From Leptolyngbya sp. SIO1E4 (GTDB taxonomy: Bacteria; Cyanobacteriota; Cyanobacteriia; Phormidesmidales; Phormidesmidaceae): 64,000 nucleotides of DNA. Shown here in pieces: positions 26,623 to 35,845 of this stretch. The notes beneath the pieces were generated by a model that made no database searches, was not told the origin of the DNA, and saw nothing but the letters and a program-made list of their open reading frames with translations. The first letter of the stretch is position 1; every line of letters begins with the position of its first letter. The position numbers and the translations under genes are program-made. The stretch spans positions 2,542,001 through 2,606,000 of the forward strand of contig JAAHFU020000001.1 in NCBI GenBank assembly GCA_010672825.2. Reading direction: 5' to 3'.

Positions 26623-27130
26623 AAGAGGGTTATCTTGGTGCTGTTCTCGGGGCACCTCTAAGGGGCTTTGCTGAAAGCTAGAGCGCCGCCGCATCCTCTA
26701 AGAGGAGTCTAGATAAAAAAATCATCCCGCGATAGGAACCCAGTTTCTCTCAAGCCCCAACCTCTTTGGTTGGTCTTTGCAGAAACTCAGTTCCTGGGCA
26801 CATTACTTTTGGTAGCACTCTAAATATTGAGATAGCGAAAGTGATCTCAAAAATTTAGAGTGCTCAGGAACTCTGCTTGACGTTCTACGTCTGGGTTTGA
26901 TGCGGGAGACTGTATCTTTAGGCTAGGCTTTTCAGCGAAGGTTCAGAACCTAAGCTTCGCTAGCTCTATAGGACTGGATCCTTGAAAAATTGTTCTCGAC
27001 GTCGCCCTGTCTCTATAGATGGGAGATCATAATCCCTATGTTAGAGAAGTAGCTGAGCTACCTAAAATTCGGTAAGCTCCAGGGTGAGCACACGCCCCAG
27101 TTCTGAAGTCCTGTTTACAGAAATCGGGTT
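26623..27130. other. Highly structured intergenic region
   Basis: Apart from repeat D, three further hairpins are present. A long one pairs AGCACTCTAAATATTGAGAT (26814-26833) with its near-complement at 26844-26864. Outer arms AGTTCCTG (26789-26796) and CAGGAACT (26865-26872) are exact complements but compete with the repeat D pairing. A third pairs AGCGAAG (26934-26940) with CTTCGCT (26955-26961). No gene is visible. A leader, small RNA or nested repeats are all possible. Confidence 0.55.
26720..26798 (+). repeat. Dispersed repeat D, copy 1, with inverted arms
   Basis: AGGAACCCAGTTTCT at 26734-26748 pairs with AGAAACTCAGTTCCT at 26781-26795 (two mismatches). The left part, AATCATCCCGCG to GTTTCTCTCAA, recurs on the minus strand at 60629-60662. 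Palindromes of this GTTTCT type are widespread in cyanobacterial genomes as small mobile repeats; that link is from general knowledge, not from a search. Confidence 0.6.
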
Positions 27131-28252
27131 ATGCTACCAAATTCACTAGAAAACGCTATCTCTTCTTTATTACCCCTGACGGTTACCCCTGATCAGGAGT
27201 TTCTAGAGGCCACTTCTTTTCTTGACATTGTTTCCACCATTAGTCCTGAGGCCGGGGAGTTTCTACTGTCTGGCTTAGATGAACTTGGCACCGCAACTGG
27301 TGATCTGACGATTACGGCTGGAGTTGCGACTGGTAACTTAACAACGACCACCGGAGAAACTATCTCAGGTAGTTTTGATGCGCCTACCTTTTTGTCAGAG
27401 TTTGGCGAAACGCTGGCGACGTCAACGGGTACGTTGTCGCTAGCGGGGGGCATCTTAAACGCGAGTCTCCAAACCGGCGATGACCTGTACACCGTAGAAA
27501 ACTTTGACCTAGCGACTTTTGCCGCTGAGGGGTTAGCGTTTCTACTCTCCTCTGTGGATACAACAATTCCACTGGAGAATGGCGTTTTTCTCATCAATGC
27601 TGAGACTTCCCTCGGCCCTATCAGTGGCTCCATTGATATTGCTGATGGCGATCTCGATCTATCGTTTGACACCTTCGCTGGAGACATTGATGTCTCTTTC
27701 GACTTTGGCCCTGAAGCTCAGTTCCCGTTTGCTGTTGCTTCTCCCTTGGGGAATGTTGAAGCTGTTGTCAACTTAGATAGCGGCAGCATTGAGGTACCCC
27801 TAGTTGGAACCAACCCCGTTAGCATTCCGCTGTCTAGCTTATCTGGTGGGCTAGGGCTGGCAGACGGTATTGCGACCTTGGATCTTGACACTCAATTAGG
27901 CCCCATCAACACAAGCTTTGAAATTGCGCCTCTTCTGAACGATGTTGTGGTTGATACACTGACCGGGCTGACGGTTGATGCTAACCTCACTGGCGGGCAG
28001 CTTGGTCTACTCGCTACTCGCGGAACTGAGCAGTTTCAAACTGATGTTGATCTCGTGGCTCTGAACGAAGAGCTCGTGGCTACGCTACTGACAACGAATG
28101 GGAGCTTTACGTTAGGCAGCGGAGTCTTTAGCGGTGAGTTGACGATTGGAGACGATGTAATAGCGGTGAATCAGACCGTTGATGGTATTTCTCAACTGTT
28201 AACGACGCCTTTTGGGGATCTAGATCTGTTATCCCCCCCTCCTATCGCTTAA
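27131..28252 (+). CDS. Acidic beta-repeat protein almost free of basic residues
   Basis: A 373-residue protein I do not recognise. It contains no lysine, histidine, cysteine or tryptophan, and only one arginine, but many Asp, Glu, Thr, Gly and Leu. It consists of loosely repeated beta-rich units of about 45 residues, with phrases such as TSLGPISGSIDIADGDLDLS and TQLGPINTSFEIA recurring. There is no classical signal peptide. Composition resembles proteins secreted by type I systems or S-layer-like surface proteins, but no GGXGXDXXX calcium repeats are present. Two hairpins follow the stop codon. It appears monocistronic. Confidence 0.72.
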   Translation: MLPNSLENAISSLLPLTVTPDQEFLEATSFLDIVSTISPEAGEFLLSGLDELGTATGDLTITAGVATGNLTTTTGETISGSFDAPTFLSEFGETLATSTGTLSLAGGILNASLQTGDDLYTVENFDLATFAAEGLAFLLSSVDTTIPLENGVFLINAETSLGPISGSIDIADGDLDLSFDTFAGDIDVSFDFGPEAQFPFAVASPLGNVEAVVNLDSGSIEVPLVGTNPVSIPLSSLSGGLGLADGIATLDLDTQLGPINTSFEIAPLLNDVVVDTLTGLTVDANLTGGQLGLLATRGTEQFQTDVDLVALNEELVATLLTTNGSFTLGSGVFSGELTIGDDVIAVNQTVDGISQLLTTPFGDLDLLSPPPIA

Positions 28253-28329
28253 GCTGATGTGAATTTACGGATGTCGCGGCGCTCAGGCTAGACATCCGTG
28301 AATTTGTCTCTAGGACTGAGTGAGCACGC

Positions 28330-28371
28330 GAATCGTTGAGAGAGGCGACTTACTGCTTCTCTCAACGATTC
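28330..28371 (+). terminator. Strong hairpin downstream of the acidic protein gene
   Basis: GAATCGTTGAGAG (28330-28342) pairs perfectly with CTCTCAACGATTC (28359-28371), followed by TGTTTATAG. A second hairpin lies nearer the stop: ACGGATGTC (28267-28275) with GACATCCGT (28291-28299). The T-run is weak, so this is a probable rather than classical terminator. Confidence 0.5.
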
Positions 28372-28374
28372 TGT

Positions 28375-28482
28375 TTATAGCGGTATATGGTAAGAGGCAG
28401 AAATCAGAAATCAGAAATCAAAGCCTTGCTGCATAAGGATTTCAGGAAATTTGATTGTCCTAGCTAGCGCTTCAGATGCAAT
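28375..28482 (+). repeat. Dispersed repeat B, copy 2
   Basis: Begins TTATAGCGGTAT, the same terminal sequence as repeat A, then runs through GCAGAAATCAGAAATCAG repeats to the family B core GCATAAGGATTTCAGGAAAT and TTCAGATGCAATA. The right end is not well defined. It lies between the acidic-protein gene and sbcD. Confidence 0.65.
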
Positions 28483-28528
28483 AGCAGGTTTGTCTGCAGA
28501 CGATGTGCTGCTTGCTATGGCAATGCGT

Positions 28529-29785
28529 TCATTTTGCAAACAAGCCATCGACATAGCGATAGAGCATCTCATCCCCTTGACCGGCAAGCCGCTGGCTTTT
28601 GAGGTCAACCAGGGCAACGGCGAGTTCATCTGCACGTTTCTTATAGTCACGGTGCCCTGCCAACACGTCTAAAAATGCGGTGCGCTCAATCTGTTCTCGG
28701 CTGGCTTCATCTGCAGTCGGTGACTGAAATTCCACTTCTTCAACGTCGTACTTTAGAAGAAAAATGAGTGCCTGACTCAAAGACTGCAAGGTTTGCTGTA
28801 GCTGACGGGTATCGAGTGAGAGTCGCTCAAACCCAACTTGACCTTCAATGCGGAGTTCGACAATTGGTTGAGCGTCAGGCATGAGATCCCCACGGGCGAT
28901 CGCGTCTTCCACTTTTGCAACTGCTAGCGCTGCTAACTCCGTTTCACTCTCTTCTCCCTGGGTGCTCACCTTGAGCCGCACGATGGCTCGCTGTTGATAG
29001 TCTTGCTTCAAAACGGCCTGGATGCCATCAGGTGTCAATTCAACCAGGTAAGCGCCGCGATCGTAGCCACCTTCTTCCACATTGTTGGCTTCTAAAGAGC
29101 CTGGATTAAAAATCCAATTCTCAACACTGTAATTTTTATGGATGTGTCCTAACGCCAGGTAATCAACCCCCGCTTCCTGTAAGGGTTGTAATTCCTTATA
29201 TCGCAATGCACCCTTGTAGCGAGCAATCTGATCTTCTAAGCCATGGTGAAACATGAGGACTGTGCATCCTGGCCCAGGAGGCAAGGTTTGTATCGCATCA
29301 GCAATTTGAGGAATCGCTTGGGCGGCCGCTGCTCCATACCAGGCAGATCCTAAAACGCGGACACCACAGGGTAAATCGATATAGCCGCCACACCTTTTGT
29401 GCTCATTCCAAGGAGCGTATAAGGGTTCTCCAGCCGCCAGATTTCCCGGTTCTAAGAGCTGTAAGAGCCCCCACTGCGACAGATATTTGAGCCAGCTAGT
29501 AGACGTTCCGTAGGGCGTATTGTCGTGATTGCCTTCGATCGCCAAAACCGGAATTCCGGCTGCTTTGAGTTGTTGAAAGCAAAGCTGCGCTTGATTCAGA
29601 ATTGCAGGCTGAATCACACGGTGTTCAAACAAATCTCCCGCAACCAAAACAAAATCAACTGACTCAGCGATCGCATACCGTTGGATGACATCTGACAGCG
29701 CAAAGTAAAAGTCTTTGGTGCGCTCAGGGCTGTTGTAGCGGTCAAATCCAAGGTGGATGTCTGCCAGGTGAAGAAACCGAGCCAT
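28529..29785 (-). CDS. sbcD: SbcD/Mre11-like DNA repair exonuclease
   Basis: A metallophosphoesterase nuclease of the SbcD/Mre11 type, normally working with the SbcC/Rad50 ATPase on DNA ends and hairpins. At 418 residues it has the metal motifs in order: ADIHLG (residues 8-13), VAGDLFEHR, EGNHDN, FHHGLEDQ and LGHIHKN. The C-terminal 150 residues are the variable capping part. No sbcC is adjacent. It ends downstream of prfA with a 17-base gap and probably shares its transcript. Confidence 0.9.
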   Translation of the reverse strand: MARFLHLADIHLGFDRYNSPERTKDFYFALSDVIQRYAIAESVDFVLVAGDLFEHRVIQPAILNQAQLCFQQLKAAGIPVLAIEGNHDNTPYGTSTSWLKYLSQWGLLQLLEPGNLAAGEPLYAPWNEHKRCGGYIDLPCGVRVLGSAWYGAAAAQAIPQIADAIQTLPPGPGCTVLMFHHGLEDQIARYKGALRYKELQPLQEAGVDYLALGHIHKNYSVENWIFNPGSLEANNVEEGGYDRGAYLVELTPDGIQAVLKQDYQQRAIVRLKVSTQGEESETELAALAVAKVEDAIARGDLMPDAQPIVELRIEGQVGFERLSLDTRQLQQTLQSLSQALIFLLKYDVEEVEFQSPTADEASREQIERTAFLDVLAGHRDYKKRADELAVALVDLKSQRLAGQGDEMLYRYVDGLFAK

Positions 29786-29802
29786 AGGGTTGCTGTAGGG
29801 CT

Positions 29803-30903
29803 TTAGGTCGACGGTGTCGATGCCGCGAGTGCTTCTAACTGCTCTTGTTGGTCCTGGGAAATGCAGGACTGGATCATATCTTCAATATTGCCTTCCAGGG
29901 CCGGAGCCAGGGAGAAATTTTGCCCCAGGCGATGATCGGTAATACGGTTGTCTTTGTAATTGTAGGTGCGGATCTTCTCTGACCGGGCTCCGGTTCCTAC
30001 CTGAGATCGCCGCATTGAGGTAACGGCTTCTTGCTGCTCACGGAGTTTCATCTCATAGAGCTTGGCCCGCAGGATTTGCATGGCCCGCTCTCGGTTTTGC
30101 AGTTGCGATCGCTCCTCTGTACAAAAAATGCGAATCCCGGTGGGCTTGTGAAATAGGTCAACCGCTGTTTCTACCTTGTTGACGTTCTGGCCGCCAGCAC
30201 CACCAGACCGGGCCGTTGAAATTTCTACTTCCGAAGGGTCAATGTGAATTTCAACATCATCGACTTCAGGCATAATGGCCGCCGTTGCCGTAGAGGTATG
30301 AACCCGTCCGCCTGCTTCCGTTACAGGTACCCGCTGGACTCGGTGAACCCCCGCTTCATATTTCAGCTTGCTGTAGACGCTATCGCCTTTAATCTCAAGC
30401 ACGGCCTCTTTAAAGCCACCCGAATCTGCTCTAGACTCGCTGACCAGGCTAACGCGCCAATGTTGAGACTCTGCATAGCGAGAATACATTCTCACCAGAT
30501 CGCCTGCCCAGATGCCCGCTTCATCGCCGCCAGTACCGGCTCGAATCTCCAACATGATGTTCTTTTCATCATTAGGATCCTTGGGCAACAGCAAAATCTT
30601 GAGTTGGTCTTCTAAGGTGGTTAGGCGTTCTTCTAACTCGCTGACCTCTTGAGCGGCCATTTCTTTCAAGTCGAGATCGCCATTGGCTTCCCGGTAAATC
30701 TCTTGGGCTCCAGCCAACTCTGTTTGAACTTGCTTCCAGGTGTCATAAGTGGTGACAGTCTCTTCTAAGGATGACCGGGCCTTTGCAATACGCTGGAATT
30801 CCTCAGGATCTTTAGCCACATCTGGATCGGCCAACCGTCGCGTCAACTCTTGAAACGTTTGGTCAACAGAATTCAGCTTCTCTAATAGATAAACCTCAGC
30901 CAT
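29803..30903 (-). CDS. prfA: Peptide chain release factor 1
   Basis: Recognises UAA and UAG stop codons and triggers peptide release. At 366 residues, the stop-codon recognition region is [14 protein letters not shown] (carrying the P-x-T motif), and the catalytic GGQ is in [15 protein letters not shown], whose glutamine is normally methylated. ATG at 30903. It is the last clear translation gene of the ribosomal cluster, 64 bases after rpmE. Confidence 0.98.
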   Translation of the reverse strand: MAEVYLLEKLNSVDQTFQELTRRLADPDVAKDPEEFQRIAKARSSLEETVTTYDTWKQVQTELAGAQEIYREANGDLDLKEMAAQEVSELEERLTTLEDQLKILLLPKDPNDEKNIMLEIRAGTGGDEAGIWAGDLVRMYSRYAESQHWRVSLVSESRADSGGFKEAVLEIKGDSVYSKLKYEAGVHRVQRVPVTEAGGRVHTSTATAAIMPEVDDVEIHIDPSEVEISTARSGGAGGQNVNKVETAVDLFHKPTGIRIFCTEERSQLQNRERAMQILRAKLYEMKLREQQEAVTSMRRSQVGTGARSEKIRTYNYKDNRITDHRLGQNFSLAPALEGNIEDMIQSCISQDQQEQLEALAASTPST

Positions 30904-30967
30904 AGGTCAGTCCGTCACCTTTCTCAAAACAACTGGATTCAGCACAAATCGCGCAAGAGTCCAGCTC

Positions 30968-31207
30968 CTAAGAGTTCGTGTCAGAAGCCTGATTGCTAGC
31001 GTCAGACATCCCATATTTCCGTAGGAAGCGCTCTACCCGCCCTTCTGTATCAATGATCTTCTGGGTACCCGTATAGAAAGGATGATTCCCAGACCAAACA
31101 TCTACATGGAGCTCTGGCTTGGTAGAGCCGACCGTCATGATTAACTTACCGTCACAGTAGACTTTGGCCTCGGGATACCATTCAGGATGAATTTCAGATT
31201 TTGGCAT
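30968..31207 (-). CDS. rpmE: 50S ribosomal protein L31
   Basis: A 79-residue large-subunit protein starting MPKSEIHPEWYPEAKVYCDG. Only one cysteine is present, so the zinc-binding CxxC form is excluded. The C-terminal tail is Ser/Asp rich. The ATG at 31207 has GGAG nearby and matches family starts; the open frame reaches further upstream but the extension is not L31-like. Confidence 0.95.
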   Translation of the reverse strand: MPKSEIHPEWYPEAKVYCDGKLIMTVGSTKPELHVDVWSGNHPFYTGTQKIIDTEGRVERFLRKYGMSDASNQASDTNS

Positions 31208-31293
31208 GGTTGACTCCAACTTCTTGTAGACAGTTGATATGTAGGGCAGTGAGTGACCTGAGTTGACTTCGGGATGAGTACCGAAGCCAGCCA

Positions 31294-31707
31294 TCAGCGT
31301 TTGGAAAACTGGGGAGCTTTACGAGCTTTCTTCAAGCCGTACTTCTTACGCTCTTTCTTACGAGGGTCGCGGGTCAAATACCCTTCGATCTTAAGCGGTT
31401 TTCGATTTTCAGGATCTAACTCGCAAAGTGCTCGAGCAACGCCCATCTTGATGGCATCGGCATGGCCTGTTAAGCCGCCCCCTCGAACGTTAACCAGCAC
31501 GTCATATTCATTTTCCAGTCCCAATGTTTCTAGCGGGGCTGTGACGGCAGACAGATAGGCAGCGTTACCCTGTAAATGCTGTTCTCCAGGGCGACCGTTA
31601 ATCAGAATGTGACCATTGCCAGGCACCAAGCGAACACGGGCGATCGCCGATTTACGACGACCTGTACCCCAATAAACAACGCGGTCATTTGTGTCAGTGG
31701 CTTGCAT
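31294..31707 (-). CDS. rpsI: 30S ribosomal protein S9
   Basis: A 137-residue small-subunit protein whose basic C-terminus, ending [12 protein letters not shown], reaches the P-site tRNA anticodon arm. The core [19 protein letters not shown] near residue 14 is diagnostic. It lies six bases after rplM, the normal rplM-rpsI pair. Confidence 0.98.
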   Translation of the reverse strand: MQATDTNDRVVYWGTGRRKSAIARVRLVPGNGHILINGRPGEQHLQGNAAYLSAVTAPLETLGLENEYDVLVNVRGGGLTGHADAIKMGVARALCELDPENRKPLKIEGYLTRDPRKKERKKYGLKKARKAPQFSKR

Positions 31708-31713
31708 AATTAT

Positions 31714-32163
31714 TTATTCTCCAGGGATCGTTTTAATCACGAGGGTTTCGGGCTGCTGTGCTTGATGTGGATGTTCTGATCCAGCATAGACTTTCAATTT
31801 GGTGAAAAGCTTGCGTCCTAGAGCATTCTTAGGCAGCATGCCCTTGACCGCTTTCTCAATAATGCGCTCTGGAATCCTGGCCTGTAACTGGTTAAAGGTT
31901 TCAGACTTCATACCGCCCGGACGCCCAGAGTGGCGACGATAGAGCTTGGTATTCGCTTTGTTGCCGGTCACAACGACCTTGTCAGCATTCACAACCACAA
32001 CAAAATCCCCAGTATCCATATGGGGGGTATAGGTTGGCTTATTTTTGCCGCGCAGAATGCTAGCAACTTCACTGGCCAGGCGGCCTAAGCGCTGATCGGC
32101 GGCATCCACAACATACCATTTGCGCTCTAGAGCATCAGCAGCAGGGACATAGGTCTTGGTCAT
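31714..32163 (-). CDS. rplM: 50S ribosomal protein L13
   Basis: A 149-residue protein and early assembly component of the 50S subunit. Diagnostic segments are [16 protein letters not shown] and [20 protein letters not shown]. It lies 61 bases after truA, with S9 following directly. Confidence 0.98.
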   Translation of the reverse strand: MTKTYVPAADALERKWYVVDAADQRLGRLASEVASILRGKNKPTYTPHMDTGDFVVVVNADKVVVTGNKANTKLYRRHSGRPGGMKSETFNQLQARIPERIIEKAVKGMLPKNALGRKLFTKLKVYAGSEHPHQAQQPETLVIKTIPGE

Positions 32164-32224
32164 GACTTTCCTTGATGTGATTCAGATCGATAAGGGACTC
32201 AGTGAGTCAGGTTAAAAAACACGA

Positions 32225-33109
32225 TTAGACGGCGAGGGGGGGAGAAAACTGAGGTAGGTAAAACTGCGGTTGCGTATCGTACCAAACGCTGGGGGCAAAG
32301 GGGAAATGGTCATAACCAACCCTTAATAAGCAGAGCCCACAGGCAGGGGCAGAATACTTGACCCGGCTGCGTTGCTGGTTCTGCCATAGGTGAGTAAACT
32401 CTTCAACGCTCAAGATGCCTCGGCCGACTTGAACCAGAATCCCCATGATGAGGCGTACCATCCCGTAGAGGAAACCGCTGGCCTGCAGCTCAACTGTTAC
32501 AAATGCGTCTTGGCGACGACACTCAGCAGAGTGCAAATCGACCCAAGAATGAGCGCGCCCGGAGCCAGCTCGATGAAAGGCTGCTAGATCGTGATGGCCC
32601 ACGAGGGGATCTAGGGCTGCCTGAATGCAGTCTTCGTCGAGGGGCTCATAGTAATAGTGCCAGGCGAATGGACGGACAAAGAGATTCGGTACTGTATCTG
32701 TGTAGAGGGTGTACCGGTACCGCCGCCACCGTGCAGAAAACTGAGCGTGCCAATCATCTGGAACGTGAGCTGAAGCCCGGATGAGAACATCATCCGGAAG
32801 GCGATGGTTGAGAATGCTGGCCCATCGACAAGCTGGAATGGTCGCGGGCGCATTAAAATGAGCCACTTGAGCCGCTGCATGAACCCCTGCATCGGTTCTT
32901 CCGGCACCATAGAGCGTGACCGGACAACCAATGATGTTGGCAATTGCCGTTTCGATGTCGCCTTGAACGGTGCGCTCTTTTAGCTGGCGCTGCCACCCAT
33001 GAAAACGGGTGCCAACGTACTGAATGACCAGGGCAATCCGTTGGAGTTGTTGCCAACGTCCTGTGCTATCAGCACTTAGCTGCGTTTGTAAAGAGTCGAC
33101 CTGAGGCAT
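32225..33109 (-). CDS. truA: tRNA pseudouridine(38-40) synthase
   Basis: Isomerises U38-40 in the anticodon arm of many tRNAs. At 294 residues, the catalytic aspartate is in GAGRTDAGVHAAAQ near residue 65, and the RNA-binding region RWRRYRYTLYTD follows. The C-terminus is about 20 residues longer than the E. coli enzyme. It sits 15 bases after rplQ, as usual in cyanobacterial ribosomal clusters. Confidence 0.96.
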   Translation of the reverse strand: MPQVDSLQTQLSADSTGRWQQLQRIALVIQYVGTRFHGWQRQLKERTVQGDIETAIANIIGCPVTLYGAGRTDAGVHAAAQVAHFNAPATIPACRWASILNHRLPDDVLIRASAHVPDDWHAQFSARWRRYRYTLYTDTVPNLFVRPFAWHYYYEPLDEDCIQAALDPLVGHHDLAAFHRAGSGRAHSWVDLHSAECRRQDAFVTVELQASGFLYGMVRLIMGILVQVGRGILSVEEFTHLWQNQQRSRVKYSAPACGLCLLRVGYDHFPFAPSVWYDTQPQFYLPQFSPPLAV

Positions 33110-33124
33110 CTGGCTTCGTGTTCC

Positions 33125-33475
33125 TTAGGTCAGCTCGACGATAGCCATCTCAGCGTTGTCGCCGCGACGGCTGACGGTTCGGAGGATACGAGTGTACCCG
33201 CCATTACGATCGCCATAGCGCTCTGCTGCCGCATCAAACAAGGCATGCACGAGTTGCTTGTCATACAAATACCCTAGGGCGCGACGGCGGGCATCCAAAG
33301 AGCCATCCTTCGCCAATGTGATCATCCGATCCGCTTCAGAGCGCACCGCTTTAGCCCGTGCCTTTGTCGTCGTGATCCGACCGTTGCGAATCAACTCTGT
33401 TGTGAGCGATCGCAACAAAGCACGACGCTGATCAGCGGGCTTACCCAGCTTTGGAATCCGGCAACCGTGACGCAT
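33125..33475 (-). CDS. rplQ: 50S ribosomal protein L17
   Basis: A 116-residue protein starting [20 protein letters not shown]. The ATG at 33475 fits all family members; the upstream in-frame extension to 33550 is not conserved in type. It lies near the polypeptide exit tunnel. It follows rpoA by 98 bases. Confidence 0.97.
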   Translation of the reverse strand: MRHGCRIPKLGKPADQRRALLRSLTTELIRNGRITTTKARAKAVRSEADRMITLAKDGSLDARRRALGYLYDKQLVHALFDAAAERYGDRNGGYTRILRTVSRRGDNAEMAIVELT

Positions 33476-33573
33476 TGTGACTCCCCTCCAATGAGACAAC
33501 TGAACAAGAAAAATCCGAAGCATGTTGCCTCGGAAACTTTCTCCTAGCAAATCTGCTAGGAACGATAGCCTTT

Positions 33574-34521
33574 CTAAGAAGGCTTAGCGGACTTCTCAGC
33601 AGGCAGCGTAATTCCCAAACGCTGTTGAAGTGCTTCAATAACTTCTTCCGCCGATTTCTGACCAAAATTCTTGATCTCTAAAAGATCTTCCTGGGTGAAA
33701 TCAAGTAAGTCCGCAACTGAATTCACCTGGGCCCGCTTGAGGCAGTTGTAAGCTCTCACAGAGAGCTGTAATTCCTCGATCGGGATGTGATTGGTCGGAT
33801 CTTCTTCTTTGGCTTCTTCATCCGGCTTGGGTTCCAACGTTACATCCTTCAGTGGATTAAACAAGGAAACCAAGATTGATGCAGCCTCACTCATCGCCTG
33901 TTGGGGGGTGAGGCTCCCATTCGTTGAGACCTCAATGATGAGGCGATCTTTCTGCAAAGACCCGCCCACAATGACGTCCTCAACGGTGTAGTTGACCTTT
34001 CTGACCGGCATGAAGATAGCATCGATTTGCATGAAATCTAATGCTGCGGTTTCGTCATGCCCGCGATCAACAGCGCGATACCCTTGCCCCTGTTCAATGC
34101 GAAACTCCATCTCTAGGGTATGGCCCTCTGCAACTGAGGCAACATACTGCTCTGGGTTGATCACCTCAACCTCAGACGGCAGGTCGAAATGCCCCGCAGT
34201 TACCTTAGCTGGCCCTTGAATGATCAACCGCCCTATCTGAGGCTGAGAAGAATAACTCTTCAGGACAATCTCCTTCATATTAAGAAGAATATCCAGTACG
34301 TCCTCACGAACTCCAGGAACTGTAGAGAACTCATGGGTAGCCCCCGCAATTCTTACAGCTGTAATTGCGGCACCATCTAAGTTAGATAACAATACTCGCC
34401 TTAGAGCATTCCCGACTGTAATGCCTTGGCTGCGCTCCAGAGGCTCAATTACGAACCGGCTGAAATAACTCTGATCGTCACCAATCGAAGATTCAACGCA
34501 CTCAACCTGAAACTGTGCCAC
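33574..34521 (-). CDS. rpoA: RNA polymerase alpha subunit
   Basis: A 315-residue subunit that dimerises to nucleate the RNA polymerase core and contacts activators and UP elements. The N-terminal domain includes [19 protein letters not shown]. The C-terminal domain includes [27 protein letters not shown]. Start is GTG at 34521 with a strong GGGAGG eight bases upstream. It is placed between rpsK and rplQ, the standard alpha-operon order. Confidence 0.98.
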   Translation of the reverse strand: MAQFQVECVESSIGDDQSYFSRFVIEPLERSQGITVGNALRRVLLSNLDGAAITAVRIAGATHEFSTVPGVREDVLDILLNMKEIVLKSYSSQPQIGRLIIQGPAKVTAGHFDLPSEVEVINPEQYVASVAEGHTLEMEFRIEQGQGYRAVDRGHDETAALDFMQIDAIFMPVRKVNYTVEDVIVGGSLQKDRLIIEVSTNGSLTPQQAMSEAASILVSLFNPLKDVTLEPKPDEEAKEEDPTNHIPIEELQLSVRAYNCLKRAQVNSVADLLDFTQEDLLEIKNFGQKSAEEVIEALQQRLGITLPAEKSAKPS

Positions 34522-34566
34522 TGATGTGACCTCCCTTGCCTCGTCAGTATTCTGATGCGCTCTGTA

Positions 34567-34959
34567 CTAAACCCGTCGCCGCTTAGGCGGACGACATCCG
34601 TTGTGAGGAATGGGCGTCACGTCACGAATCAACGTAATTTCCAATCCTGCTCCCTGCAGAGCTCGAATGGCTGTTTCCCTACCTGCTCCAGGCCCACTGA
34701 CCATGACTTCAATCTGGCGCATCCCCTGATCCATCGCTCGGCGCGCAGCGCTATCCGCAGCCGTTTGAGCTGCAAATGGAGTTCCTTTCTTAGCTCCTTT
34801 GAAGCCGCTGGCTCCTGCAGAAGACCAAGAAACGGTTTCACCATTCGTATCAGTGATGGTCACAATCGTGTTGTTGAACGTAGACTGAATATGAGCCACG
34901 CCACTCGGCACATTCTTCTTTGTTTTACGCCCGCCTGACTTTCTAGTTGGTTTAGCCAT
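34567..34959 (-). CDS. rpsK: 30S ribosomal protein S11
   Basis: A 130-residue protein of the 30S platform near the mRNA exit. Diagnostic segments are [19 protein letters not shown] and the C-terminal [13 protein letters not shown]. It lies between rpsM and rpoA. Confidence 0.98.
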   Translation of the reverse strand: MAKPTRKSGGRKTKKNVPSGVAHIQSTFNNTIVTITDTNGETVSWSSAGASGFKGAKKGTPFAAQTAADSAARRAMDQGMRQIEVMVSGPGAGRETAIRALQGAGLEITLIRDVTPIPHNGCRPPKRRRV

Positions 34960-35064
34960 TTAACTGCCTGCTGTCTGCTCTCACTCTGCCATGACTAAAC
35001 TGATGCAGCCCAGCATAAGCGTCTAGAAAACAAGACGACGTGCTGGAATACATCAGCAAATACG

Positions 35065-35445
35065 TTACTTCTTAGGTGCTTTCTTCTTGCCTGCGACGGT
35101 ACGTCGTCCACCTCGACGAGTACGACCGTTGGTACGAGTGCGCTGCCCTCTAACAGGCAACCCTGCCCGATGGCGGCGACCCCGATAGCACCCGATGTCC
35201 ATCAGGCGCTTGATATTCATACCTTCCCAACGACGCAGATCACCCTCGATCTGATAATCGTTTTCAACTGAATCCCGCAACTTAGCGACGTCTGAATCAC
35301 TCAGCTCTCGAACCCGAGTGTCTGGATTAACACCCGTTTTCTGAAGAATCGCTTGGGAGCGGCTCAGCCCAATACCATAGATATAAGTTAGACCAATTTC
35401 AACCCGCTTATCCCTTGGCAGGTCAACGCCAGCAATCCGTGCCAC
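35065..35445 (-). CDS. rpsM: 30S ribosomal protein S13
   Basis: A 126-residue head protein of the 30S subunit that touches the 50S subunit and P-site tRNA. It begins [19 protein letters not shown] and ends with a basic tail containing [19 protein letters not shown]. Start is GTG at 35445. Confidence 0.98.
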   Translation of the reverse strand: MARIAGVDLPRDKRVEIGLTYIYGIGLSRSQAILQKTGVNPDTRVRELSDSDVAKLRDSVENDYQIEGDLRRWEGMNIKRLMDIGCYRGRRHRAGLPVRGQRTRTNGRTRRGGRRTVAGKKKAPKK

Positions 35446-35570
35446 TGCCTATTCTCTCTCCTAAACCTCACTTTAGCGATGCAACTTTAGCCCTTCATCA
35501 AGGTAAAGCCGATTGTCTCTTAAGACTCTCAAGACACTAGTTCCCACTCAAATCGCAACCTATAAGGTGA

Positions 35571-35684
35571 TTATCCTTGTCGTTGCTTATGCTTGGGGTT
35601 CGAACAAATCACCATTACCCGCCCTTTACGGCGGATAACGCGACATTTATCGCACATTTTCCGGACGGATGCGCGGACTTTCAT
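35571..35684 (-). CDS. rpmJ: 50S ribosomal protein L36
   Basis: A 37-residue protein, [20 protein letters not shown] onward, ending with NPKHKQRQG. Cysteines 11, 14 and 27 and histidine 32 form the zinc site of the C+ form of L36. It is the first gene of the ribosomal cluster in this window; the usual upstream neighbours infA, adk and secY are absent. Confidence 0.97.
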   Translation of the reverse strand: MKVRASVRKMCDKCRVIRRKGRVMVICSNPKHKQRQG

Positions 35685-35718
35685 GCGCCTCAACCCTGGA
35701 CTCCACTACAGAATTGCG

Positions 35719-35748
35719 ATTCTAGCAAAGTTTTAGGAACCCTGTCAA
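35719..35748 (-). promoter_or_regulatory. Promoter of the rpmJ-led ribosomal operon
   Basis: On the minus strand TTGACA (35743-35748) is separated by 18 bases from TAGAAT (35719-35724), a near-consensus sigma70-type promoter. It lies 35 bases upstream of the rpmJ ATG and just after the psb27 terminator, so the operon starts here independently. Confidence 0.7.
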
Positions 35749-35755
35749 ACATATT

Positions 35756-35789
35756 AAAAACCCCACCCCTATGCTGAGAAGAGGTGGGG
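35756..35789 (-). terminator. Rho-independent terminator of psb27
   Basis: On the minus strand CCCCACC (35783-35789) pairs with GGTGGGG (35761-35767) across a 15-base loop, followed directly by TTTTT (35756-35760). It lies about 57 bases after the psb27 stop codon. Confidence 0.85.
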
Positions 35790-35845
35790 AAATATCACAA
35801 TTCTAGAGGCTTAAAAGTTTAGGTGCATAGATGCTGTTAATGAAA

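Noticed and set aside
27193-27687. 164-codon antisense frame inside the acidic-protein gene
   Set aside because: It is the complement of a strongly biased coding sequence; the sense product has coherent repeats, the antisense one does not.
35585-35610. GGGGTTCGAAC, similar to a tRNA T-arm
   Set aside because: It lies inside the rpmJ coding sequence and no acceptor, D or anticodon arm surrounds it.
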